A program made the translations under genes and the position numbers. From Falsiroseomonas tokyonensis (GTDB lineage Bacteria > Pseudomonadota > Alphaproteobacteria > Acetobacterales > Acetobacteraceae), in NCBI RefSeq assembly GCF_019024325.1, contig NZ_JAFNJS010000001.1, positions 1,178,001 through 1,242,000 of the forward strand: a DNA stretch of 64,000 bases, given 5' to 3'. The stretch's first letter is position 1. Every line of letters begins with the position of its first letter. The notes below the pieces were generated by a model. It saw nothing but the letters and a program-made list of their open reading frames with translations, did not search any database and had not been told where the DNA came from. Below are positions 1 through 8,112 of this stretch, piece after piece.

Positions 1-330
1 ACGGTGGAGGGCAAGGGCCATCTGGTGGTGCCCTATTCGCTGACCAACAATGACGGCAAGTACAATATGCAGACCGGCAATGCGGAGCAGTGGTTCGGCT
101 TCGTCCGCGATGCCTTCGACATGCTGTATGAGGAAGGCGCGCGCACGCCGAAGATGATGTCGGTCGGCCTGCATATGCGCCTGATCGGTCACCCGGCCCG
201 CGCCGCTGGGCTGAAGCGGCTGCTGGACCATATGATGCAGCGGCGCGATGTCTGGATCGCGAAGCGGGTGGATATCGCGCGGCACTGGATGGCGACGCAT
301 CCCTATCCGGGCCGCGGGTTGAACGAATAG
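1..330 (+). CDS. puuE: C-terminal end of an allantoinase (PuuE)/polysaccharide deacetylase-family protein, 5' end outside window
   Basis: Only the last 109 codons are visible; the reading frame is open to base 1. The tail has the features of the PuuE-type cofactor-independent allantoinase/NodB-like deacetylase C-terminus: a 'MSVGLHMRLIGHPAR' segment followed by 'IARHW' and 'THP' near the end. In this family the enzyme opens the allantoin ring to allantoate in purine catabolism. No other purine gene is in the window, so the substrate cannot be confirmed; a related polysaccharide deacetylase is the alternative. The next gene is convergent, 4 bp away. Confidence 0.75.
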   Translation, partial: TVEGKGHLVVPYSLTNNDGKYNMQTGNAEQWFGFVRDAFDMLYEEGARTPKMMSVGLHMRLIGHPARAAGLKRLLDHMMQRRDVWIAKRVDIARHWMATHPYPGRGLNE

Positions 331-334
331 CGGT

Positions 335-1813
335 TCAGTGCGGCGCCGCCAGCGCGGCGCCCGCCTTATCGTGGGTGGCGAGCTGGTCCACCAGCGTCGC
401 GCTGGCGGCGTTCATTCCATGCAACGTCACCGCCACGCCCTGGCCGCGGAACTTCAGCACCACGCGGTCCAGCGCCGCGATCGCCGTCAGGTCCCAGATA
501 TGCGCGCCGGTGACATCGATCACCACGCGCGCCACCGCCTCCCGCAGGTCGAAGGCCTGGGCGAAGGCCTCGGCGGAGGCGAAGAAGACCTGGCCGGTGA
601 CGGTGTAGCGCCGTTCCGTGCCATCGGCCGAAAGCGCAGACTCCACGCGGAACAGCCGCGCCACCTTGCGGGCGAAGAAGATGCCGGAGAGCAGCACGCC
701 CACCAGCACGCCCTGCGCCAGGTCATGGGTCGCCACCGTCATGGCCACCGTCGCCAGCATGACCACGGAGGAGCTTTTCGGATGCACCCGCAGATCCCGC
801 AGCGACTTCCACGAGAAGGTGCCGATCGAGACCATGATCATCACCGCGACCAGCGCCGGCATCGGGATCTGCCGCACCAGGTCGGCCAGCACCAGGATGA
901 GGAACAGCAGGAACAGCCCCGCCCAGAGCGTGGACAAGCGCCCGCGGCCGCCCGACTTCACGTTGATGACGGACTGCCCGATCATCGCGCAGCCCGCCAT
1001 GCCGCCGAAGCAGCCGGCGACGAGATTGGCGAAGCCCTGGCCATAGCTCTCGCGGATCTTGTCGGAGCCGGTGTCGGTCATGTCGTCGACGATCTGCGCC
1101 GTCATCAGCGATTCGAGCAGGCCGACCACGGCGAGCGTCGCCGAATAGGGCAGGATGATGCGCAGCGTCTCCCAGCTCAGCGGCACATCCGGCAGCAGGA
1201 AGGCCGGCAGCTCCGAAGGCAGGGCGCCCATGTCGCCCACCGTCCGCACATCGAGGCCGAGCCAGATGGCGGCCGCCGTCATGACGACGATGGCGACGAG
1301 CGGGGAGGGCACGGCGGTGGTGACGCGCGGCAGCAGGTAGATGATGGCCAGCGCCGCCGCGCACATGGCGTAGGTCACCCAGGTCACGCCGATCAGCTCC
1401 GGCAGCTGGGCCAGGAAGATCAGGATGGCCAGCGCATTGACGAAGCCGGTCATGACGGAGCGCGAGACGAAGCGCATCAGCACGCCGAGCTTCAGCGCGC
1501 CGGCGCCGATCTGCAGCAGGCCACAAAGCAGCGTCGCCGCCAGCAGGTACTGAAGCCCATGCTCCCGCACCAGCGTCACCATCACCAGCGCCATGGCCCC
1601 GGTGGCGGCGGAGATCATCGCCGGCCGGCCGCCGGCGAAGGCGATGACCACGGCGATGCAGAAGGAGGCATAGAGCCCGACCTTGGGATCGACGCCGGCG
1701 ATGATGGAGAAGGCGATCGCCTCCGGAATCAGCGCGAGGGCCACGACGGTGCCGGCCAAAATATCGGCGCGGATATTGGAAAGCCATTCGGCGCGCAGCC
1801 GGGCGAGGGACAT
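335..1813 (-). CDS. SulP-family anion transporter with STAS domain
   Basis: A 492-aa inner-membrane protein of the SulP (SLC26) family, which carries sulfate, bicarbonate or other anions. About 10-12 hydrophobic segments fill residues 15-385, including the family signature near the N-terminus (GLYASF, around residue 46). A cytoplasmic STAS domain follows at about 395-480. The length is slightly short for the family (usually 500-560). ATG was chosen because GGAG lies about 11 bp upstream. Bicarbonate or sulfate is the likely substrate, but nothing nearby decides it; the gene appears monocistronic. Confidence 0.9.
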   Translation of the reverse strand: MSLARLRAEWLSNIRADILAGTVVALALIPEAIAFSIIAGVDPKVGLYASFCIAVVIAFAGGRPAMISAATGAMALVMVTLVREHGLQYLLAATLLCGLLQIGAGALKLGVLMRFVSRSVMTGFVNALAILIFLAQLPELIGVTWVTYAMCAAALAIIYLLPRVTTAVPSPLVAIVVMTAAAIWLGLDVRTVGDMGALPSELPAFLLPDVPLSWETLRIILPYSATLAVVGLLESLMTAQIVDDMTDTGSDKIRESYGQGFANLVAGCFGGMAGCAMIGQSVINVKSGGRGRLSTLWAGLFLLFLILVLADLVRQIPMPALVAVMIMVSIGTFSWKSLRDLRVHPKSSSVVMLATVAMTVATHDLAQGVLVGVLLSGIFFARKVARLFRVESALSADGTERRYTVTGQVFFASAEAFAQAFDLREAVARVVIDVTGAHIWDLTAIAALDRVVLKFRGQGVAVTLHGMNAASATLVDQLATHDKAGAALAAPH

Positions 1814-2141
1814 GAGGCAACTCCGGGAACATCGCCCCGCGCAGGAAAGCTGCGAAAGGGGGCTTGGGCATGATGGGCGCGGCAGGGATCACGCGCGGCG
1901 GCAGGACTGCCGCCGGCCGGGCCGGACAAATGCGGCCTGCCGCTCAGGGCGGGCCGGCGTCAGGCGTCAGGGCGGCGCGTTCGTCATCATGCCCTCGCTG
2001 GTACAGAACTTCGCTGCGTTGCACAATGGCCGGTGTCAGGGCGTAACCGCCGGCCAGGGCCGGGCGAAGCCCGGGTCAGGCGGTTGCTGGCGCGGGCCGC
2101 CGCCCCATATCCCGCCGCGCCGCCCTGCCCGAGGAGCCTCC
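1814..2141. other. Intergenic spacer without a recognisable gene
   Basis: This 328-bp spacer lies between the divergent SulP and TVP38-like genes and must hold both promoters. I see only a two-copy tandem heptamer (CGTCAGG at 1958-1964 and 1965-1971) and short GC-rich palindromic runs. No ORF with a credible start or family match was found. Confidence 0.5.
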
Positions 2142-2858
2142 ATGCCCGTCACCCGCCTGCTGCGTGACCGGAGGGTATGGGGGGTGCTGGCCGTGGTGGC
2201 GGCGTTGCTGGCGCTGCGCTGGAGCGGGCTGCTGCCGGACCTCTCGCTGGATACGCTGGCGCGGCATCGCGCGGCGCTGGCGGCGCTGGTCGCGGAACAT
2301 GCGGTGCTGGCGGCCGGCGGCTTCGTGCTGGCCTATGCCGCCGCCGTCGCGCTTTCCATTCCCGGCGCGGTGATCCTGACCCTCACGGGCGGCTTCCTGT
2401 TCGGCGCGGTGGCGGGCACGGCGCTGACCGTGCTGGGCGCGACCCTGGGCGCGACCCTCGTCTTTCTGCTGGCCCGCCGCATCTTTGGCGCCGATGCGCT
2501 GGAGCGGCTGGGGCCCGCGGCGAGCAGGCTGGCGGAGGGCATTCGCCGCAATGCCGCCTCCTACCTTCTGGTGCTGCGGCTTGTGCCTCTGTTTCCCTTC
2601 TTCCTGGTGAATCTGGTGCCGGCTTTTGCGGGCGTGCGGCTGCCGGTCTTCGTGCTGACCACTTTTGTCGGCATCATCCCGGCGACCGCGGTGTTCAGCC
2701 TGGCCGGGGCGGGGCTGGGCGAGGTGCTGGAAGCGGGCGGCCGCTTCGATGTGCGCAGCGTGCTGACGCCGCAGATCCTGGGCGCGCTGCTGGGGCTGGC
2801 GGCGCTGTCCCTGGCGGCGATTCCGCTGAAAGCGCGATTCACGACGAAAGGACCCTGA
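2142..2858 (+). CDS. TVP38/TMEM64 (DedA-like, SNARE-associated) membrane protein
   Basis: A 238-aa protein with about five hydrophobic segments and the TVP38/TMEM64 core: a glycine-rich '[13 protein letters not shown]' loop (about residues 85-97) and an '[12 protein letters not shown]' re-entrant motif near 147-158. These proteins are VTT/DedA-superfamily relatives that affect membrane lipid distribution. ATG 2142 follows GAGGAG. The stop codon overlaps the start of the next gene by 1 bp, so it is probably co-transcribed with the PhnDE-like genes. Confidence 0.88.
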   Translation: MPVTRLLRDRRVWGVLAVVAALLALRWSGLLPDLSLDTLARHRAALAALVAEHAVLAAGGFVLAYAAAVALSIPGAVILTLTGGFLFGAVAGTALTVLGATLGATLVFLLARRIFGADALERLGPAASRLAEGIRRNAASYLLVLRLVPLFPFFLVNLVPAFAGVRLPVFVLTTFVGIIPATAVFSLAGAGLGEVLEAGGRFDVRSVLTPQILGALLGLAALSLAAIPLKARFTTKGP

Positions 2859-3700
2859 TGATGATCGCCAGACGCAGCCTGCTGGCCGGCGGCGCCCTGC
2901 TGGCCAGCCCGGCCTTGGCGCAGGCGCCGCCGCTGCGCTTCGCGGTGGGGCCCTTCCAGCCGACGCCGGGCGACACGCGCCGCGCCTTCGAACCCTTCTT
3001 CGCGCATCTCGCGGCGCGGCTCGGGCGGCGGCACGAGTTGCAAGTCACCGGCGACTGGGCCGGCATCGCCGTGGCGCTGGGCAGCGACCAGGTGGATTGC
3101 GCCTGGATGGGCCCCTGGGGCTATGTGCTGGCGCAGGACCGCGCGGGGGCGGAGGCGATCGCCACCGTGCTGTGGCGCGGCAGCCCGACGTACCACGCCA
3201 TCATCCTGGCGCGGCCCGACCTGCCCATCGCGCGCTTTCCGGAGGATGCGCGGGGGATGTCGATCTCCTTCGCCGATGCGGGGTCCACCAGCGGCTGGCT
3301 GGTGCCGCATCACTGGTTCCTGCGCCAGGGCATCGATCCGCGCACCTACTTCCGCTATCGCGACGGCGCCAGCCATGCGGCGAATGTGACCGCGGTGGCG
3401 AATGGCCAGGTCGACCTCGCCACCGATTACGACCGCAACCTGGCGGCGATGCAGGCGGCCGGGCGGGTGCGTGCGGAGCAGGTGAAGGTGGTCTGGCGCA
3501 GCGATCCGCTGCCCAACGATGCGCTGGCCGTGCGCCGCGGCCTGGCGCCCGAACTGCGCGCGGCGCTGGCCGAGGCGGCGCTGGCCAGTACGGCCGAGGT
3601 ACTGCCCACCGACTACACAGGCTGGGTTGCCGCTACGGCCGAGACCTACGCCCCCATCGCGGCGGCCGGCCGCGCGCTGGGAAGGCTGCGCAACGCGTGA
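2858..3700 (+). CDS. phnD: PhnD-type phosphate/phosphite/phosphonate ABC transporter substrate-binding protein
   Basis: A 280-aa periplasmic binding protein. The N-terminus is a Tat-like signal (ARRSLLAGG, cleavage after ALAQA). The mature part has the PhnD fold: 'RFAVGPFQPTPGDTRRAFEPF', a 'DCAWMGPWGY' ligand-loop region (D/E-x-A-W/F-GP) and 'SFADAGSTSGWLVP', matching the PhnD 'STSG' oxyanion-binding motif. It starts inside the stop of the preceding gene and its own stop overlaps the permease start by 4 bp. The exact ligand (phosphite, phosphonate or a phosphate ester) is not decided. No ATPase gene accompanies it here. Confidence 0.87.
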   Translation: MMIARRSLLAGGALLASPALAQAPPLRFAVGPFQPTPGDTRRAFEPFFAHLAARLGRRHELQVTGDWAGIAVALGSDQVDCAWMGPWGYVLAQDRAGAEAIATVLWRGSPTYHAIILARPDLPIARFPEDARGMSISFADAGSTSGWLVPHHWFLRQGIDPRTYFRYRDGASHAANVTAVANGQVDLATDYDRNLAAMQAAGRVRAEQVKVVWRSDPLPNDALAVRRGLAPELRAALAEAALASTAEVLPTDYTGWVAATAETYAPIAAAGRALGRLRNA

Positions 3701-4440
3701 GGCGGTTGGCGTGGCTGGCCTTCGCCGCGCTGCTGGCGGGGTCTGTCTGGGTGGTGGGGCCGGATCCGGCGCGGCTGGCGTCGGGGCTGCCGCGGCTGGC
3801 CGGCTGGCTCGCCAGCGCCTGGCCGCCGGATTTCTCCGAACCGGGTGACATCGCCCGGCGCGCGGCGGAGACGGTGGGGATTGCGACGCTTGGCACCGTG
3901 GTGGCGGCGCTGCTGGCCGCGCCGGTGGCATTGCTGGCGACGCGGCCGGTGGTGCGCGCGCGATGGCTGCGGCAGCCGGCGCGTGGGCTGCTGGATGCGC
4001 TGCGCGGCGTGGATGGCTTCGTCTTCGCGCTGATCTTCGTCGCCGCCGTCGGCCTCGGCCCTTTCGCGGGCATGCTGGGCGTGGCGCTGCATTCCGCGGG
4101 GTCCTTGGGAAAACTGTGGTCGGAGGCGCTGGAGGCGGCGGATCCGCGGCCGGCCGAGGCGATCCGCGCCGTCGGTGGCACGCCCCTGCAGGTGGCGCGC
4201 CATGCGCTGATTCCGCAGACGCTGCCGGAGACGGCGGGCGCGCTGCTCTACGTTTGGGAGTTCAATATCCGCGCCTCCACTGTGCTGGGGCTGGTCGGCG
4301 CCGGCGGCATCGGGCAGGAGCTGAAGAACGCGGTGGATCTGCTCGACTTCAATCGTCTTTTCGCGCTGCTGCTGGTGGTGGTGGGGCTGACGCTGGCGGC
4401 GGATCGGATCAGCGCGGCGCTACGGAGGAGCCTGGCATGA
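3697..4440 (+). CDS. phnE: PhnE-type ABC transporter permease
   Basis: A 247-aa inner-membrane permease, partner of the preceding PhnD-like protein. It has an N-terminal helix and about five further helices. The PhnE EAA loop region is 'EAIRAVGGTPLQVARHALIPQ' (about residues 155-175), followed by the typical 'NIRASTVLGLVGAGGIGQEL' motif. It starts with GTG in the 4-bp overlap GTGA with phnD, indicating translational coupling. The last four bases overlap the start of the next gene. A PhnC-type ATPase would be needed for transport and is absent from the window. Confidence 0.88.
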   Translation: MRRLAWLAFAALLAGSVWVVGPDPARLASGLPRLAGWLASAWPPDFSEPGDIARRAAETVGIATLGTVVAALLAAPVALLATRPVVRARWLRQPARGLLDALRGVDGFVFALIFVAAVGLGPFAGMLGVALHSAGSLGKLWSEALEAADPRPAEAIRAVGGTPLQVARHALIPQTLPETAGALLYVWEFNIRASTVLGLVGAGGIGQELKNAVDLLDFNRLFALLLVVVGLTLAADRISAALRRSLA

Positions 4441-5264
4441 GGATCGCACTGGACGGGCCGATGCTGGTCTTCGGCGGGCCCTATTCCAACCTGCAGGCGA
4501 CGCAGGCCGTGCTGGCCGAGGCGGCGCGGCGCGGCATTCCGCCCGCGAACATTCTGTGCACGGGCGATGTGGTGGCCTATGGCGCCGATGCGGCGGCCTG
4601 CTGCGATCTGGTGATGGGCAGCGGCATTTTCGTCATTGCCGGCAATTGCGAGGAACAGCTCGCCGAGGCGGCAGGGGATTGCGGCTGCGGATTCGAAGAG
4701 GGCACCGCCTGCGACCTGCTGAGCCGAAGCTGGTACGCCCATGCCAATGCCGAGGTGACGCCGGCGCAGCGCGACTGGATGCGCGCGCTGCCGAAGCGGA
4801 TCGTGCTGGCGCTGCCGGATGGACGGCGCCTGGCCGTGCTGCATGGCGGCGCCAGCGAGACGAGCCGCTTCCTCTTCGCCTCGACGCCGGATTCCGTGCT
4901 GGCAGAGGAGATCGCCGCCACCGGCTGCGACGGCGTGATCGCCGGCCATTGCGGCCTGCCCTTCGCGCGGCGGGTTGGCGATGCGCTGTGGCTGAATGCG
5001 GGCGCGGTGGGCATGCCTGCCGATGACGGCACGCCGCGCGTCTGGTTCGCGGTGCTGACGCCCGGGCCGGACGGGTTGGGCGTCGAAATCCTGCCGCTGG
5101 ACTACGACCATGCCGCCGCCGCCGCGGCGATGCGCGCGGCGCGGCTGCCGGAGGGCTATGCGGCGGCGCTGTCCAGCGGGATCTGGCCCTCCGCCGACGT
5201 GCTGCCGGCCGCTGAGCGGGCGAGGCGCGGCCAGGCGCTGGCGCCGGTCGCGCTGATGTGGTGA
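4437..5264 (+). CDS. Metallophosphoesterase-family protein with a degenerate first metal motif
   Basis: A 275-aa protein similar to small calcineurin-like (YfcE-type) phosphoesterases. The visible order is 'FGGPYSNLQAT' (residues about 11-21), 'CTGDVVAYG' (about 41-49), 'GNCEEQL' (about 70-76), 'VLHGG' (about 129-133), 'GHCGLPF' and 'NAGAVGMP'. The first motif of active members is normally D-x-H-x-N. Here it reads GPYSN, so the first Asp/His ligands are missing, and the last GHxH motif is GHCG. The GD and GN motifs remain. Its start overlaps phnE by 4 bp, so it is the last gene of that operon and may act on the imported phospho-compound. Activity is uncertain. Confidence 0.78.
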   Translation: MRIALDGPMLVFGGPYSNLQATQAVLAEAARRGIPPANILCTGDVVAYGADAAACCDLVMGSGIFVIAGNCEEQLAEAAGDCGCGFEEGTACDLLSRSWYAHANAEVTPAQRDWMRALPKRIVLALPDGRRLAVLHGGASETSRFLFASTPDSVLAEEIAATGCDGVIAGHCGLPFARRVGDALWLNAGAVGMPADDGTPRVWFAVLTPGPDGLGVEILPLDYDHAAAAAAMRAARLPEGYAAALSSGIWPSADVLPAAERARRGQALAPVALMW

Positions 5265-5315
5265 GGCATCCCGCGCCGCATGGGGCAGCCTGCGGACAGC
5301 GGATGGGGGGACGGC

Positions 5316-6110
5316 ATGGCAGCGAAAATCCGGGTCGGCATCGGCGGCTGGACCTTCGAACCCTGGCGCGACAATTTTTTCCCGAAGGGCCTGCCCCAGA
5401 AGCAGGAGCTGCATTTCGCCAGCCGCCAGGTCACGGCCATCGAGATCAACGGCACCTATTACGGCAGCCAGAAGCCCGAGAGTTTTGCCCGCTGGCATGA
5501 CGAGGCGCCGGAGGATTTTGTTTTCTCGCTGAAGGCCAGCCGCTTCACCACTAACCGCAAGGTGCTGGCGGAATCCGAGGCCTCGGTCGCGCGCTTCCTG
5601 GCCAGCGGGCTGACGGAGCTGAAGGCGAAGCTTGGCCCGATCAACTGGCAGTTCCTGCCGACCAAGCAGTTCGAACCCGACGACTTCGAAGCTTTTCTCC
5701 AACTTCTGCCGAAGACGCAGGACGGCGTGGCACTGCGCCATGTGGTGGAGGTGCGGCACCCGAGTTTTGCCGTGCCGGAATTCCCCGCACTGCTGCGCCG
5801 CTACGGCATCGGCGTGGTGGTGGCCGACAGCGACAAGCATCCGGCGATCCACGACGTGACCGCACCCTTCGTCTATGCGCGGCTGCAGAATGCGGCGGAG
5901 GAGGAGGCGCTGGGCTATCCGGAGGCGGCGCTGGACGCCTGGGCGGAGCGTGCCCGCATCTGGGCCAAGGGCGGCGTGCCGAAGGATCTTCCCCTGCTGG
6001 CGCCGGCGGAAGCGAAACCGCCGAAATCGCGCGAGGTCTTCGTCTTCATGATCAACGGCTTCAAGCCGAAGGCGCCGCATGCGGCGAAGGCGTTGCTGGA
6101 AAGGCTTTGA
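5316..6110 (+). CDS. DUF72 (YecE-like) domain protein
   Basis: A 264-aa DUF72 protein with a TIM-barrel-like fold. The N-terminal 'VGIGGWTFEPWRDNFFP', 'EINGTYYGSQKPESFARW' and 'FVFSLKASRF' are hallmark segments. The function of the family is not established. Start 5316 is preferred over an ATG at 5280 because a GGGGGG run lies 5-10 bp before it and the family begins directly with the IRVGIGGW strand. It ends 160 bp before a convergent gene, with a large inverted-repeat structure in between. Confidence 0.88.
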   Translation: MAAKIRVGIGGWTFEPWRDNFFPKGLPQKQELHFASRQVTAIEINGTYYGSQKPESFARWHDEAPEDFVFSLKASRFTTNRKVLAESEASVARFLASGLTELKAKLGPINWQFLPTKQFEPDDFEAFLQLLPKTQDGVALRHVVEVRHPSFAVPEFPALLRRYGIGVVVADSDKHPAIHDVTAPFVYARLQNAAEEEALGYPEAALDAWAERARIWAKGGVPKDLPLLAPAEAKPPKSREVFVFMINGFKPKAPHAAKALLERL

Positions 6111-6139
6111 GCGGGGCGAGGGTTCAGCGCGGCTGAGAG

Positions 6140-6253
6140 CCCCCACCCCGACCCTCCCCCGTAAACGGGGGAGGGAGAAGGGGCTGCTCCCTCTCCAGCA
6201 CTTGCGGGGGGTTGCGGCGCTGCCGCAACGCCGAAGGCTGGTCGGGGTGGGGG
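6140..6253. repeat. Nested inverted-repeat element between convergent genes
   Basis: Three perfect stems are nested. The outer arms CCCCCACCCCGACC (6140-6153) and GGTCGGGGTGGGGG (6240-6253) are 14 bp. Inside them are CCCTCCCCCG-TAAA-CGGGGGAGGG (6152-6175) and GTTGCGGC-GCT-GCCGCAAC (6211-6229). The element fills the gap between the 3' ends of the DUF72 and ThDP-enzyme genes. It may serve as a bidirectional terminator, be a dispersed REP-like element, or both. Confidence 0.8.
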
Positions 6254-6270
6254 TGTGGGTTTGTGCCCGA

Positions 6271-7962
6271 CTAATACTCACACACCACATTCACCAGCGC
6301 CTGCCGCTTCTCCCGCAGCACCACCTCCACCGCGCGCCGCAGCGCCGCCGGCAGCTCCGCCGCCACGCTCACCCGCTCCCCATACCCGCCGCTGGCCTCG
6401 GCCAATTTCTCGAAGGCCGGCGCCGGGCTGAGATCGGCCAGCAGCGTGCCGCCCTGCTGCGCCGAGGCGCCGTCGCGATACATGGCCAGCGTCGAATTGC
6501 GCACCGCGCCATACATCGCGTTGTTGAAGACCACGATCAGCAGCGGCAGGTTGTGCGCGGCTGAGACCCAGTGGCAGGCGGTCGGGTTGTTGAAGACATA
6601 GGCGCCGTCGCCCAGCGTCGCCACCACCAGCCGCTCCGGCGCCGCCAGCTTGGCGCCGAGGGCTGCCCCGAAACCCCAGCCGAGGCCGCCGGCGGTGGAC
6701 TGGCCGTAGAAAGTTCCGTGCGCCACGCGCGGGCAATGCGTCTGCCGCAGCGGGTATTCGTTCACCAGCATGGCCTCCGGCCCCACGGCCTCGGCGATGC
6801 AATGGCTGATCCATTCGGGCGTGATCGGCCCCTCCGGCGGCTGCGCCACCTGCGCCGCCCAGGCCGCGCGCTGCGCCGCGCTTTGCGCGCCGTAGTGCTG
6901 CAGGCGGCTTTGCACCGCCTCGCTCTCCGCCGGCAGCAGCGCATCGAGCGCCGCGGCGATGCCGTTCAGCCCCGTCGCGGGTTCCGCGGTGATGGCAAGG
7001 TCGGTCGGGAAGCTGCGCATCGGATAGCGGGTGAAGAGCGGGTCCTCGCCCAGGTGGATGATGCGTGCGTCTTCAGGCGGCCCCTGCAGATGCGGAATCC
7101 AGGGCACGTCGGTATCCACCACCAGCACGCAATCCGCCTGCGCCAGCAGCGGGCCGGGCTCGTAGCCGAGATGCATGGGGTGGTCGGCGGCGATATTCAC
7201 GAAGCGGGGCGTGAAGGAGATCACCGGCACGCCGAAGCGACTCGCGAAAGCGCTGAGGGCCTCAAAGCCTTCGCGCGTGCGGCCGGCGGCGGAGGTGATG
7301 ATCAGCGGCCGCTCGGCCTGCGCGATCCATTGCGCCGCCTGCGCCATCGCGGCCGGATCCGGCAGCGGTTTCGCGGGCACCGCGGCGCGCGCGGCATCGA
7401 CGCGCGCGGCGCCTGCCGGGGCGGCCAGCGTGTCGCGCGGCAGCGTCGCATAGACCGGTCCACGCGGCGCCGTCATGGCGATGTGCAGCGCGCGGGTGGC
7501 GAGGTCCGCGGCCTGGTCGGGCTGGCGCAGCTCGCCATCCCATTTCACCGCCTCCCGCACCATGCCGGCCTGGTCGAACATCTCCTGCGCCCAATGGATG
7601 TGCCGCGTGCGGGCGCCGTGGCGGCCCTTTTCCGCATAGGGCGTGCGTCCCGCGAGGACGAAGACCGGCGTATGGTCGCGTGCCGCATTCAGGATGCCGT
7701 TGATCGTATTCGCCGTGCCGACATTCACATGCACCATCACCGCCTGCGGCCGGCCGGTGATCATGTAGGCCCCGTGCGCCATGGCGACGGCGGCATTCTC
7801 GTGCGGCACCGTCATCGGCACCGGCAGGCGATGGTTGCTGCCCTCCAGCTTCGCAAAAGCCTCGACGATCGGCGGGAAGTCGGTGCCGCCATTGGCGAAG
7901 AACCAGTCGACGCCGCAGGCCCCGAGTTGGCGCAGAAAAATTTCCGCAGCACTTTCCGTCAT
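6271..7962 (-). CDS. Thiamine-diphosphate-dependent enzyme, acetolactate synthase large-subunit-like
   Basis: A 563-aa three-domain ThDP enzyme. The N-terminal PYR domain carries the cofactor-activating glutamate in 'TVPHENAAVAMAHG' (E55). A central Rossmann-like domain covers roughly residues 190-330. The C-terminal PP domain has the Mg-ThDP motif 'GDGAYVFNN...NN', starting near residue 451. It resembles the acetolactate synthase/benzoylformate decarboxylase superfamily but no regulatory subunit is nearby, so decarboxylation or carboligation of a 2-oxo acid other than pyruvate is plausible. A Bug-type receptor gene lies upstream on the same strand, hinting at a carboxylate substrate. Confidence 0.85.
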   Translation of the reverse strand: MTESAAEIFLRQLGACGVDWFFANGGTDFPPIVEAFAKLEGSNHRLPVPMTVPHENAAVAMAHGAYMITGRPQAVMVHVNVGTANTINGILNAARDHTPVFVLAGRTPYAEKGRHGARTRHIHWAQEMFDQAGMVREAVKWDGELRQPDQAADLATRALHIAMTAPRGPVYATLPRDTLAAPAGAARVDAARAAVPAKPLPDPAAMAQAAQWIAQAERPLIITSAAGRTREGFEALSAFASRFGVPVISFTPRFVNIAADHPMHLGYEPGPLLAQADCVLVVDTDVPWIPHLQGPPEDARIIHLGEDPLFTRYPMRSFPTDLAITAEPATGLNGIAAALDALLPAESEAVQSRLQHYGAQSAAQRAAWAAQVAQPPEGPITPEWISHCIAEAVGPEAMLVNEYPLRQTHCPRVAHGTFYGQSTAGGLGWGFGAALGAKLAAPERLVVATLGDGAYVFNNPTACHWVSAAHNLPLLIVVFNNAMYGAVRNSTLAMYRDGASAQQGGTLLADLSPAPAFEKLAEASGGYGERVSVAAELPAALRRAVEVVLREKRQALVNVVCEY

Positions 7963-8010
7963 TTTTCTATCCCTCAGACGCCGGGCGTGGCCTCCGGCCG
8001 CTTGGCTTCG

Positions 8011-8040
8011 TCATGCCGCAGGCATGCCTTCGGCATGACG
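8011..8040. repeat. Three-arm palindromic repeat, copy 1
   Basis: A 30-bp element with arms CATGCC (8012-8017), GGCATGCC (8021-8028) and GGCATG (8032-8037). The middle arm can pair with either the left or the right arm, giving two mutually exclusive hairpins. Two related copies at 41630 and 41690 carry compensatory base changes. It lies between the ThDP-enzyme start and the Bug gene stop. Confidence 0.75.
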
Positions 8041-8054
8041 CATAAGCCGCGGCG

Positions 8055-8101
8055 GGTCACAGCGGCGCCGTGACCGGCCGCTCGGCCCGCAAGGCGGGCC
8101 G
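8055..8101 (-). terminator. Candidate terminator hairpins after a Bug-receptor gene
   Basis: Two adjacent stems follow the stop of the minus-strand gene: CGGCCCGC-AAG-GCGGGCCG (8083-8101), 12 nt after the stop, and GGTCAC...GTGACC (8055-8060 with 8070-8075). There is no clear T tract, so termination is inferred from position and stem strength only. Confidence 0.45.
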
Positions 8102-8112
8102 CAATTCACTCG

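Noticed and set aside
338-1873. 511-codon open frame on the plus strand opposite the SulP gene
   Set aside because: Its product is rich in His, Arg, Asp and Gly with no domain, a known artefact of the antisense frame of a high-GC gene; the minus-strand SulP protein is clearly real.
2043-2048. Third GTAACC operator half before the TVP38-like gene
   Set aside because: The second half GGTTAC is missing at the correct spacing.
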